NCBI GenBank assembly: GCA_037176905.1
Contig: JBBBWG010028146.1
Location: forward strand, 1 to 59,171
DNA from: Azolla pinnata
Lineage: Eukaryota > Streptophyta > Polypodiopsida > Salviniales > Salviniaceae
DNA: 59,171 nucleotides
Direction: 5' to 3'
Both the position numbers and the translations under genes were made by a program. Below are positions 1-9,754 of the stretch, in pieces; the first letter of the stretch is position 1, and each line of letters starts with the position of its first letter. The notes under the pieces are model-generated. The model ran no database searches. It saw only the letters and a program-made list of their open reading frames with translations, and was not told where the DNA came from.

Positions 1-76
1 AGCAAAGCACACGACCCATACAAATAGACAGACAGAGCTAAGAAAGGGAGGGGAGGGGGGGGAAGAAAAGACTCAC

Positions 77-134
77 ATTTTGCACAGGGCACAATCACTT
101 CTGGGTTCTTGACGGGAGAGCTCTCAACATCCAT
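77..134 (-). CDS. First coding exon of a gene that leaves the left edge (partial)
   Basis: On the minus strand an ATG at 134 opens 19 codons reading MDVESSPVKNPEVIVPCAK, followed by one base and a strong donor (GTGAGT at 76-71). The rest of the gene lies outside the window. I do not recognise the protein. The model rests on the ATG, the clean donor and the purine-rich or GA-rich leader-like DNA around it. The telomere-like repeats further upstream (295-320, 511-552) are of the kind common in promoters of plant housekeeping genes, which agrees with a promoter here. With only 58 bases of coding sequence the call stays tentative. Confidence 0.42.
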
Positions 135-294
135 GGCGCCCTGCTTCCTTCCGATCCTCCCAAAATGCCCTCAAATTTTCCCCTTCCTTCCCAGAGACAA
201 CCCAAAAGACCCAATTCCGAATCCAAACCCTAGACTGAACCCAAGAGCCAGGGAAACCGAACCAGTTAGGAAGGGAAGCCCACCTGTTCAGGAA

Positions 295-320
295 ACCCTA
301 ACCCTAACCCTAACCCTAAC
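295..320. repeat. Hexamer telomere-like array, (CCCTAA) about four copies
   Basis: About four CCCTAA units, the TTAGGG type rather than the usual plant heptamer TTTAGGG. It lies about 160 bp upstream of the left-edge gene start, on its promoter side. Short arrays like this (telo boxes) occur in plant promoters; this is not a chromosome end. Confidence 0.85.
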
Positions 321-510
321 AGACGCCCAACAACACAGCAGGTCAGGCTGAAGTTGAAACAAACAAATATAGTCTTTCGTTTCTTGGGGGCAGATTTTGT
401 AGTTATATAAACTTGGGGTTGACCGTATTTGATTCCCTTTGCCTCCTCAAGAATGAAAGGCCAAACAGCATATATACTCACTGTTCACGTGTCGCTATCT
501 GAATCAGAAA

Positions 511-552
511 GGTTTAGGGTTTAGGATTTAGGGTTTAGGGTTTAGGGTTTAA
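511..552. repeat. Heptamer telomere-like array, TTTAGGG with one variant
   Basis: About six TTTAGGG units, one altered to TTTAGGA. This is the standard plant telomere unit, in the orientation opposite to the hexamer array at 295-320. It is internal and short. Confidence 0.85.
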
Positions 553-2059
553 GGCGGATGTCCTGTTGGGTGCGCATATATTCGGCTCGATCGCCATGTT
601 TGATTGGCCCATGAGGAGGGAAATCAGAGTAGTCCGTATAACCGCAGGAAAGTTTGGATCGAATCGAACAGGACTGTTGTCACGTGGTCCGCTTAGGATT
701 GGAAATCCCCGGGGGGGTTTACCTATCGATTCGCCTTAGGGAATCAAACCTTCATGAGCCCGCGGTGACGTACAGACAGATACATCATACGTGCATGTAA
801 GTTACTCGCTGTTCTACCGTGGAAAACGCCTGACCATCTGCATAATTAATACGTGTAGATCATTTGATAATATCGGAAAAAGCATAAGAAGTGAACGATT
901 AGATCGAGCATAATGGACAAAGGGTACGTGGCTGACATCAATCACCCTAACCGAAACAGAAGATCGGAGATGAATACAAAATGACTGTCCCATTGCCAGA
1001 GAATATTATCCCGTTTTTATTATACGTCCCATAAGGAAGCTGTATATACCAGATATTATTCTATAGTATGGAACACAGATGATTTACATATATTATACAG
1101 ATGTGATCTGCATCGAAATGCCCCCGTACATAGTGGGTCTGTCATCGGACCCACTACAAAAGAAAAGCTCGCCCCTGAATTTACCTCGTTGTAACTGTGA
1201 CGTTTAAACCCTAATCACCTCTGTCATGTCTAATGAGTGGTTTGCAATAGGCTTAGGGTTTGGGGGATCACTATTTCTGATTGCGAGGGTTTCTTGACGA
1301 GTTCAAAGGGTGTTAGGGTTTTCCATAGCCGGTGCTGATTTAGGGTTTTATTAGCAGCTCCCACTCCTGCTGTTTGCTCAAGGTTGAGCAGCTCTCTGAG
1401 CATATGTTAAGCAAGCATGTAAAATCAATGGGCATCTGGATATGGTGTATGACACCACCCTTCTTTGCCTTTTTCGGCTTGATCGAGGCTCTCTATGTAC
1501 AATTTGCCTCAATCACTGCCATATTAGCTCAGTTGAAAATCTGCACAATTTGAAAGAAGATAGATACACCATCATCACCACCACCACCACCACCACCATA
1601 TATACTTGCATTTGCCCCATCATCACCAACAAAAGTACCAAAAATCAACCAGTAAGCCATGCCACCATTCAGGGCAACATAATAATAAAGAAAGCTTTTT
1701 ATTCCTCTCCAAAAACTTCCAGGCCTTTCATCTTGTTTCCACAGTATTATTGGATGGCATTTCTGTATATCCAAAAGCCGGAAGTTTGGCAACAACTTCC
1801 AAATCTTCAAATCATGAAAAGGTCAAGAAAGGAAACAACAAGATAAAAAGAAAGAAAACAAGGAACAGTTTGGAGCGTTATTTGGTATAGTGGTGTTGGC
1901 GATTCGGCAGCTGAAATGAATGAAGCCATCTTGAAAGCAGATTTCAATGTATGGTCCGAAATGCTTGATCAATAGATCAAGCGAAAGATTTAGGCTTTGG
2001 GATTTGCATGCACGCAATATATATGCATATATATATAGCTTTGGTCTCTACTAACATGA

Positions 2060-5000
2060 TCACCTGATCCCCATGTGTAATAGGCCAGAGTCGACAGCTT
2101 CCATCCATGCAATCACATCTTCATGATTCAAAGGAAAGGCTTGGCTGTTCCTCTCATCAACACTAGTACTACTATTACTTATACTACTAGCTCCCCCGTC
2201 ATAGCTAATCTTTGTTCTACAATAAGGGCAATGAGCATGGTTTGCTAACCATGGTGTAACACAATCTTCATGAAACCGATGGTTACATGGAAGGCATATA
2301 AGCATCTGCCCCGATGCGAAAGCTTCTAAACAGACCGAACACTCCTCTAGCTTTGGCTTGTTTGAAGAGCATCCAATCTCTTTAGTGATGAAGCAACCCG
2401 ATTTGGCAATGCAGTACACCTCTTTTGGCAAGCTTCTAATTTGGGCCTTGCTCAATCGGGGCTCCGATGACAGTGAGGATGGATCGGCATCCACTTGCCA
2501 GCCCTCCCCGAACCCTATTGCTGCTAACCACTCCTGGATACCACATAACTCTTCATCGCTCCATCCATCTTCTTCATCGGCTTCCTCTAACAAGAGCGTT
2601 AGTTCCTCTAGGAAGTTCCTAGAAGAGCCCAAGCTGCCAGAACTCCCACAAAATTAAAAACACTGTCTTCTTATGGTCTTATGAATGGTTGTTAAAAAAT
2701 GCACATTTATATATATACAGTTCTAGAATGCTGCAATTTTGAAATGTTCCACCTTTACCTTTGATACATACACAGTGCACAAACAACAAACAAAACACAC
2801 ACATATGGATCATTCATCTATACATACACAAACAAACATACAATGTTTCTTGTTCTATTTGTAATGTGTCATTAACTAGTGAACTAGGAAGCGGCATGCC
2901 CAATTTTCAGCAGAGTACAAAAATGCACCCGCATGAATGCTACATGCACAACAATAACATGCATGCACACTACCCAGTAAATCCACACATATCGCACACT
3001 ACCCAACTTAGACACACGTACAAACACATAATGTCAATACACATGCTATTCAATGTATATACCATGCAATCCTACATAAACACAGACACATGCATCTGTA
3101 TGCAGATATGTGCTCACACCATTCATAAATACAATCGATTCTCTAATCCTGCCAAAGCTCTTAGGCAAAAGTTTTTTTATGCCACATGTATTGGAATCTA
3201 TTAACACTCTTTACAGCTCGGAGTGAAAAGCAAAGATCTAGGGACAATCAACTCTGATCCATTCTTCAGACAATCCCACTGTGATTGGCATGCCTCTTAT
3301 GACATCCATCTTTTGAATGTTTCTGATCTGCAACACAAACACATAAAATAGATACTGCATGCATGCACATCACATCCACAAACGCACATGTACAGCTAAT
3401 CGCACATGCATGCATGTATGCATATATATACATATATATACACTGCATAGATATATATGCACTTAAACAAATGTACAGATACATGATATGTAATTTATAC
3501 TCGAGCCAGAAAAGATTGTAAATAGTCACCTGGGACTCTGTAATGCAGTAGGCAATGCTTCATCAATTTCATCTAGTGTTTCTGCATCATCCTCATTTAT
3601 GTTCATGGTTCCGCCAACCACATCCATTAATGCCTGCAGCGGGATCATTGAACGTGGTTGTTGCAAGGATTGAATTTGTGGAGTCGTTGATGCCATCTGA
3701 GCCTGAAATATAGAATGAAAGACCAGAGGAACTCAGTAGAAGCAAGAAAAGAAAGAAACGTTTTCCAAATTCCACAAGAAAAAAGGTGAAAGCCTACTTA
3801 AGGATATCTATAAACATAATCCCTAAACCTTAAACACTCAACCAATTTCCCTAGTTCTGTTCATGCCATTCCTTTAATCAAAAGATCAAGAATTCAGTTC
3901 CCACCCCCGCTTGCAGTCGCTCAAAGTAATCAAAAGTTCCAAAATTTTATTTTTTAGTTGCTCAATAGAGTTGAGTTCAAAATCAACACATCCTCCTACG
4001 AGATCCTTGTTTTAGAACGGCGGTAAAGGAATTTAACTATTTATAATGCAACCCTGGACAAAATGTAATAGATCGTGCCTTTTTGTTAAAGGAAGGCACT
4101 TCCATGTTATAATTGGCCTCTCATTGAAAGGAAAGTTCAACTCCACATTACAAACCCAAGGAAAAAGATTAAACTCTTTGCTATGCTCCTCTACCAACCA
4201 AACTGTGGATTACTATCCCTTGATAACAACATCAAAACATCATATGAATAAATAGAAAGACATCAGAATCCCATTCTTCTCTCCTAACTGAATGTCGGCA
4301 TTTAGAGTTAGCAAAGGAACATTATGCCTTCGATTGCAGAATGCCATACTAGTTGCACTCTTCAAACTGCAACTAGTGTTCACAGTAGTGCCTTTCTATT
4401 TTAGTTTAGCATTCGACTCCAAGAGTGAACTAACAAAAATCCATTTTCAGTTCTCCTTTCTGCTACTTTGGCTCGTCAGGTTTGAAAATTATTGTTTGCA
4501 TTCTGCTGTATAATCTTTTTAATGGTTAGCCTTCCATCACTTCTGATTTGCTTCCGCCTTCGATATGATCTTTTCTTTACTGATATAACATCTAGTGAAG
4601 ATATGGGTGTATATTCTCTTACTAAACCATGATATACGAGAAATAGAAAGACATAGGTTCTTTAGGCAAGAAACATGATCTAGCATGGAATTGGTGTGAT
4701 ATTCCCCTTACTAGAACATGAAGTGAAACAAACACAAGGCTATTCGATTCTCCATGTTTAGATCAACATCTAGGGAGCAATTGGGATATCGTTTATCTTA
4801 TTAAAACATGATATGCAGGATATGTGTTCAAGAAACATGTACATAAAGTTATACAAGTAATAACATCCAAACAACCATGCAGATCACTTTGCATAAGGAA
4901 TAAGAATTCACTGAGACACATGTGGATCATTTCAAAGCGGAAATAACATTCAAGAACCAGGTCAAATCATTGCACAGGGAAAGAAACATCCAAAGTGCAA

Positions 5001-5199
5001 GTATCTTATCAAACATATTATCCAAGTGCTAAATCACAATCTGAACTACATCTATCAAATGGAGACGTGATATCTCCATGGCAAAGGGATGTCCCAATCC
5101 AGCTCTTCTCTCCTAATTGAATGCAAAAAATTGAAGCCCATTACTGAAAAAATAATGCAAGAAATGTAAAGAATACATCCAGATATTAGTAATTCACAA

Positions 5200-5266
<67 letters not shown>

Positions 5267-5427
5267 GAGGTATAATATCATACCAAATCTCCACTTATTG
5301 GTCTCGATGGAGGTTGAGGCTGGGGGCAAGGGTCAAGGCAATGAAGGCCATTTTGATCGTAACTCGTGGATAAACCTTCAGAGGCTCCAGAATTTTGCCT
5401 TATATCAGCACTTCCGTTACCTTCCAT
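2060..5427 (-). CDS. RING-H2 zinc finger protein, probable E3 ubiquitin ligase (296 aa)
   Basis: Three coding exons: 5427-5284, 3702-3530 and 2633-2060 (stop TGA). Each junction is GT-AG and the phases (0, then 2) close in frame. Exons 1-2 give an unrecognised 105-residue N-terminus. Exon 3 carries a perfect RING-H2 at about residues 204-246: C-x2-C-x14-C-x-H-x2-H-x2-C-x10-C-x2-C, with PWL before the last cysteine pair. Such domains recruit an E2 and pass ubiquitin to a substrate. An acidic stretch (EEADEEDGWSDEE) precedes it. There is no membrane segment, so the protein is probably soluble. Exon 3 has no ATG near its 5' end and is preceded by a stop, so it cannot stand alone. The ATG at 5427 is the first in its open frame. 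The subfamily and substrate are not recognised. Confidence 0.8.
4589..4840. repeat. Degenerate 90-bp repeat, three copies, inside intron 1 of the RING gene
   Basis: Three diverged copies begin near 4589, 4678 and 4769. Each carries ATCTAG, then a TTACTA-like box, then AACATGA(T/A)-like sequence. They lie in the 1.58-kb first intron (3703-5283). No function is evident. Confidence 0.5.
5209..5261. repeat. (GA)n microsatellite in intron 1 of the RING gene
   Basis: About 26 nearly perfect GA units sit just inside the donor of intron 1. On the transcribed strand this is a long CT tract about 25 bases after the splice site. It is likely polymorphic. Confidence 0.9.
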
Positions 5428-6149
5428 TATACTTCGAAATGATGGCACCAAGAACGATAGGAAATCCAATCAGGTTAAGCAAATTTTAGGTCGAATTATG
5501 GCGAAACCAAAGAGGAACAAGCTGGAATAGATATCCAAGAAAAAGTATGTTTGCGTGTACAAGCAAATAGGGTAACAGACCAAAGCGAAGCAGGGGGCAT
5601 ATTCATATGTCCATCTGTGCATAGACAAAAATGTCTGGGACAAAAAGCAAGGACTTGTGGAGGAGAAAATGCTGCAGCTAAAGCGAGATCAAAGGGAAGA
5701 GGAAATATTTGTATATGCCCATGAAGGCCAAGCCTGGGTCCTTGACATGGCAAAAGACGCGGCCTAAAGCCAAGACGAGCCCGTCCCTTACTGTATATAG
5801 ATGCCACACAACCAGGGCACATTCACGAAAGGAAAAAGGGCAAATTACGCGATGGGCGCAATGGAATTCTTTTACCGGGTCTACGCTGTGTGTTCATAAC
5901 CCTAGCCCTAGCTACGCCCTTTCCCCTTTCCTCTGCGATGGAGGTCTGCTGCTGCCGCTGCTGCTGCTGCCGCTGCTGTTGATGATGATGATGATGGTGA
6001 TGAGCTACGATGTGCGATGAGGAGCAAGGAAAAGAGAGAGACAGAGAGAGAGATGGACTCACCAGGAAATCTGTCATTTTCCATGGACGGCGCAGAAGAA
6101 TCGCTGAAGCTTCCTTCGTCGTCTTCTCACATGGATTATGTGCCGCCGG
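5428..6149 (-). promoter_or_regulatory. 5' leader and promoter-side region of the RING gene
   Basis: On the minus strand a strong donor (GTGAGT, starting at 6062) follows a short stretch with two ATGs (near 6087 and 6078). This could be a non-coding first exon carrying small upstream frames, spliced to the exon holding the main ATG at 5427. An acceptor is available just before that ATG, but joining there puts both upstream ATGs into frames that stop at once. A polyglutamine/histidine-like CAG/CAT repeat (5944-5998) lies in the putative intron. No other gene is supported here. Confidence 0.4.
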
Positions 6150-6850
6150 CTGCATAGCCATGCCATGCCATGCCATGCATGCATGCACCCATCTCTGCAT
6201 ACACATACATAAAACAAAGACACATATGCATGCATGACATGCATGGCACGCACGCATCCGCTCGTCTCTACATACATGTACATAAAACAAACCGTATATG
6301 CATGAATGGCATGCATGGCATGCATGCCACGCATGCATCCGCTCATCTCTACATACATGTACATAAAACAAACCGTATAGGCATGCATGGCATGCATGGC
6401 ATGCATGTCACGCATCCATCCACCGGCATGCATGTACATGAAACAAGCCGCATATGCATGCATCGCATGTATGGCGCGCATGCATCCATCCGCCAGCATG
6501 CATGTACATGAAACAAGCCGCATATGCATGCATGGCATGCATCGCGCGCACGCATCCATCCATCCATCGACATCAACACGTGTATGGCATGTATGCCACC
6601 ATGCATCCTTGCTCTCCACGTGTGTACGTGCATGAAGCATACGTATGTATGCATGCATGTGTGTGGCATGCATGCGTCCCCATCCATCTACAATCACGCG
6701 CATGAAAGCATCAAGCCACTCGCCACGTATGCATGCATGCATGGCACGTCCCATATGTTTTCATCCTTCCATCCACATGCATTGTGGACATGTGATGCAT
6801 GCATGTACATGCATCCATCCCATGCATCTATCTGCATGGCATGCATACGG
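6150..6850. repeat. CATGCATG-rich tandem repeat block (RY-like motifs)
   Basis: Dozens of CATGCA/TGCATG motifs lie in about six diverged units of 69-81 bp. Related boundaries fall near 6255, 6336, 6413, 6482 and 6552. Several units share a core of ACATGTACAT(A/G)AAACAA followed by CCG(T/C)AT. CATGCA is the RY element bound by plant B3 factors (ABI3, FUS3, LEC2). The block lies upstream of the RING gene, so it may be regulatory, but it may equally be a simple expanded repeat. Long open frames across it on both strands (rich in His, Cys, Met and Ala) follow from the repeat and are not genes. Confidence 0.75.
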
Positions 6851-8244
6851 GGTAGGTGCATCATCAGGCATCTCAGCGACTCGAATGGATGATTTGCATG
6901 CAGGCTCGGAGGCTCGCCTTTCATCTGAGTTCCCTTTTCCATGTGATCTATGGAGTGCCATTGGCCCCACGAGGCTCACGGGAGCCTGTTTTGATGATGA
7001 GATGCGGTGGAACAAATGGATGGGCTTCCTGCAGATTCCAGTTTCTGTCGTCCCTCGAGAAGACCTCCACTTTGCTGTGTTCTCTTCTGGACTTCTATCT
7101 ACCCAGAGTTTGCTCGGAACAGAAGCATTCTTGGATGGTAGGTAGACATGGCCGATCGACATGTATGGGCACAAACAAACACGCCTTTGCTCAATCAACG
7201 GAGACCCTGAGTGTGTATTGTCCTTGTCTCGCTTACTTGAGACTCAAGACCTGTTCTTCTGTATGGACATTTAGGGCCCATACAAGGTTGCTTATGTACG
7301 CGTATTTAACGGTTAAGTAAGTATAGTATCTCATTGGTCGCATAATATGTACTATGCCTTAATGTTGTTCAGTCAAATATCATGTTCATTTGTTATATGC
7401 AATATTTAACGTATTTTAAAAGAAAATACATATAATGCGTATGCATAAAGAAAAAAGTTGAGTCAGAACAAAAAATAGAAGAAGGAAATGATTTAGTGTG
7501 AAATAGAATAAGAAGAAAAAAGAAAAAAAAGGAAATCAGAAGAAATCCGGTTCAAAGAAAACGAGAAAGTGTGTAAAAATATACGACAAATTACTACGTG
7601 AAAATTTTCAAAAGTGTCAAAGTATTTTAACGTATGTATGTAAAATATGTATTTTTATAAGTATTTTTTTTTTTAAAAACACATTTAAAGTACTTCTAGA
7701 TTAGGAGGTATTACATGTGTATTAATACGTCAAATACGTATTGTATCCGTATAGTACCGAACGTACCTAACAACCTTGGGCCCCATCATCCGCCAACCCT
7801 TCACCTCATGAACGATAGAATCGTTCCCGCTTCGAATTCCTCGTCAAAAAGCGAAGCACGTCCTGCAAATCGCGCTTCTGTGGGCATTATTCGTGTCGAC
7901 ACACTTGTGCCCAAAAGGTCGGTCCCGAAGAAATTTCAACGCACCCGATCGCGATGCGAACCGCAGCATATGGCCTTCCCGATGAAAGTCGTAGGTTTGT
8001 TACCGTGGGGTGAAACTTCTAGCTTTCGAGCGCAACGGGGCTCCGTCGATTTTCCAGCTCAAAAAGTCCCAGAGAGACGATGCCCATATATATGCACGCT
8101 CGTTGTCCGCTTTCGCACTGTAGAGCGGAATGGCCATTTTTTTATTTATAACAATCGAACCTCGACACCTGGATCCTCGAGGATACAGTTTCCAAGCACA
8201 AAGAGAATGCTGAGCAAAAAACAAAGAGTCCGGACATTGTAGGT
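6851..8244. other. Intergenic, no gene seen
   Basis: The left half is moderately GC-rich and has several overlapping open frames of 80-170 codons with no consistent coding signal. The middle (7320-7720) is AT-rich with poly-A and poly-T runs. The right half is the upstream region of the 101-aa gene. I recognise no gene or RNA. Confidence 0.5.
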
Positions 8245-8365
8245 GGCCGGACAGGTGTGAAACCGGCCATTTCCACGTCCGGACGGAAGAAGGCCGGACG
8301 GGTGTGAAACCGGACATTCTCACGGGCGGACAGAACATGGGCGGACAAGTGTGAAACCGCCCAAC
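8245..8365 (+). repeat. 47-bp tandem repeat, three copies, directly upstream of a start codon
   Basis: Units start at 8245, 8292 and 8339 (the last is cut short). Each has a G(G/C)CGGAC box followed by GTGTGAAACCG and a C-rich end. Copies 1 and 2 are close to identical and copy 3 changes GGCCGGAC to GGGCGGAC. The array ends about 25 bp before the ATG at 8390, so it lies in the core promoter or 5' leader. Confidence 0.8.
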
Positions 8366-8389
8366 TCCGTGCCTTCATCGTCGAGGAAC

Positions 8390-9754
8390 ATGTTCTCTGT
8401 GTTCCATTCCCGAACGATTCTTCTGCATTCGGGCCCTCTTCGGATTGTCTCAGGTGCGGGATCTTCGCCATTTGCTTCTGCTTCGTCTTCTTCTTCTTCG
8501 GTTTCTTCTTCCTTCAGGATCCTCTGTATGTTTTCCTCTGTTTGCTTTTGTTGCTCATGTTTGTTATTCTCTCGCCATTTCCTGGTTTGGTCCCCCCCGG
8601 ATTCTTTGATCTTCCCTTCGCTTGCTCACCCCTGTTTGTACAGGGGGAGAATCGACCGAGGTTAGGGTTGGGCGTGCGTGTGTGCTATGTGTTCACGTTC
8701 ATGGATTTTGTTTCTTACATTCGACTCTTTTTGCAAAATTCTGCTCGGAAGCAGTCTTCAATTGGATGATTCCCTAAACGATGATGCACCGAATGGCAAC
8801 ATTGATTCGATCTGCTCATACCAGACTCCGATCGTCATTGATTGGGTTCATTAGTTATTGAATGGAAAATGAAGTGCATTTTTTTCTCATTGTATATAAT
8901 TCTGTATTATTTTTATCTTATGGTTGGATAATGGATGTAAAGCTAAGTGCTGTTTGTATGTTTTGAAGGGATGCATTCATATGTATGAGTACTGTGTGAA
9001 TATTTTACAGGGATGCATACGTATGCATGGTTAAGAAAGCTTATTTGGGCTTCTCGTTTAGATATAATCTTACTATTCGGAAACTTTTGATCTTAGACAC
9101 CTGATTAGATCGTTGATGTTGAAGATTCCAAGTTGAATCTGCATTTACATAGATAGCTGTAGCAATGTTCCATATTTGAATATCTGAAAGCATTGTACTA
9201 TTGCTTTGGAACCTGGTCTCCAGTATGGCGTATAATCTACAATACTGATAGTTTAAAATTAGAAACAATGTTGTACGTATGGAAATGCAAATGGTGAAAT
9301 GCATCAAATGTGTACGTTTGATACATAGAAACGCATTAAATGTGCATGTTTTATGCATGAATATGCATCCGCTGCATTTTCTTACACAGAAATGTACAAT
9401 ATATGCATTTTTGTATTCCTGGAAAATGTCTGAAAATGTGTATATTCTCTATATCCAGGATCATTCTACTTTTTTCCAGCACCAAAATATTGGGTTCCAC
9501 AAATATCATCAGGCAAACTGGATCGCCTTGCAGCTTGGGTAGGGGCCAGTGTGGCCTCTGCATTCTTTGCATCTCTGGAGCGATGCTCATGCATAAATTT
9601 GGAAACTATGGATCCGGAAGAAGATGAAGAAGCAGAAGTGAAGCCTTTGATTCCTTTACAACGAGAGCCAGCCCATCAAGAGGATGCATGGATACCTGAA
9701 ACACAAATTCAAATTGAACATTCCAATGCTGAACAGCGAGCTGTGTTAGGGTAA
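8390..9754 (+). CDS. Small unrecognised protein, two exons (101 aa)
   Basis: Exon 1 is 8390-8453 and ends in phase 1 before GTGCGG. Exon 2 is 9513-9754, after a CATCAG acceptor, with stop TAA at 9752. The join gives MFSVFHSRTILLHSGPLRIV, then a mildly hydrophobic stretch (WVGASVASAFFASLE), then CSCINL, then an acidic and glutamine-rich tail. The frame is open on both sides and the phase fits exactly, which is the main support. The sequence has the look of a conserved small plant protein, but I cannot name a family and do not assign a function. A strong GTAAGT donor 17 bases after the stop suggests an intron in the 3' UTR. The N-terminus could be a targeting sequence; this is inference. Confidence 0.6.

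Larger units (their letters stand above)
135..2059. other. Intergenic region, probable promoter of the left-edge gene
   Basis: No gene is supported here. It holds two short telomere-like arrays (annotated separately), scattered TAGGGTTT motifs at about 1253-1345, a CAC/CAT microsatellite near 1568-1600 and a short TA-rich run near 2018-2036. Open frames of 60-130 codons around 1442-1890 overlap each other on both strands, run through the microsatellite and have no splice context, so they are not called. The right end is the 3' flank of the RING gene. Confidence 0.6.

Noticed and set aside
3266..3360. Extra coding exon in intron 2 of the RING gene (behind TTGTGTTGCAG)
   Set aside because: All three frames hit a stop before a usable donor. 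Direct joining of 3530 to 2633 restores the frame exactly.
6074..6754. 226-codon minus-strand open frame rich in His, Met, Ala and Cys
   Set aside because: It is a read-through of the CATGCATG repeat. Several frames on both strands stay open for the same reason.
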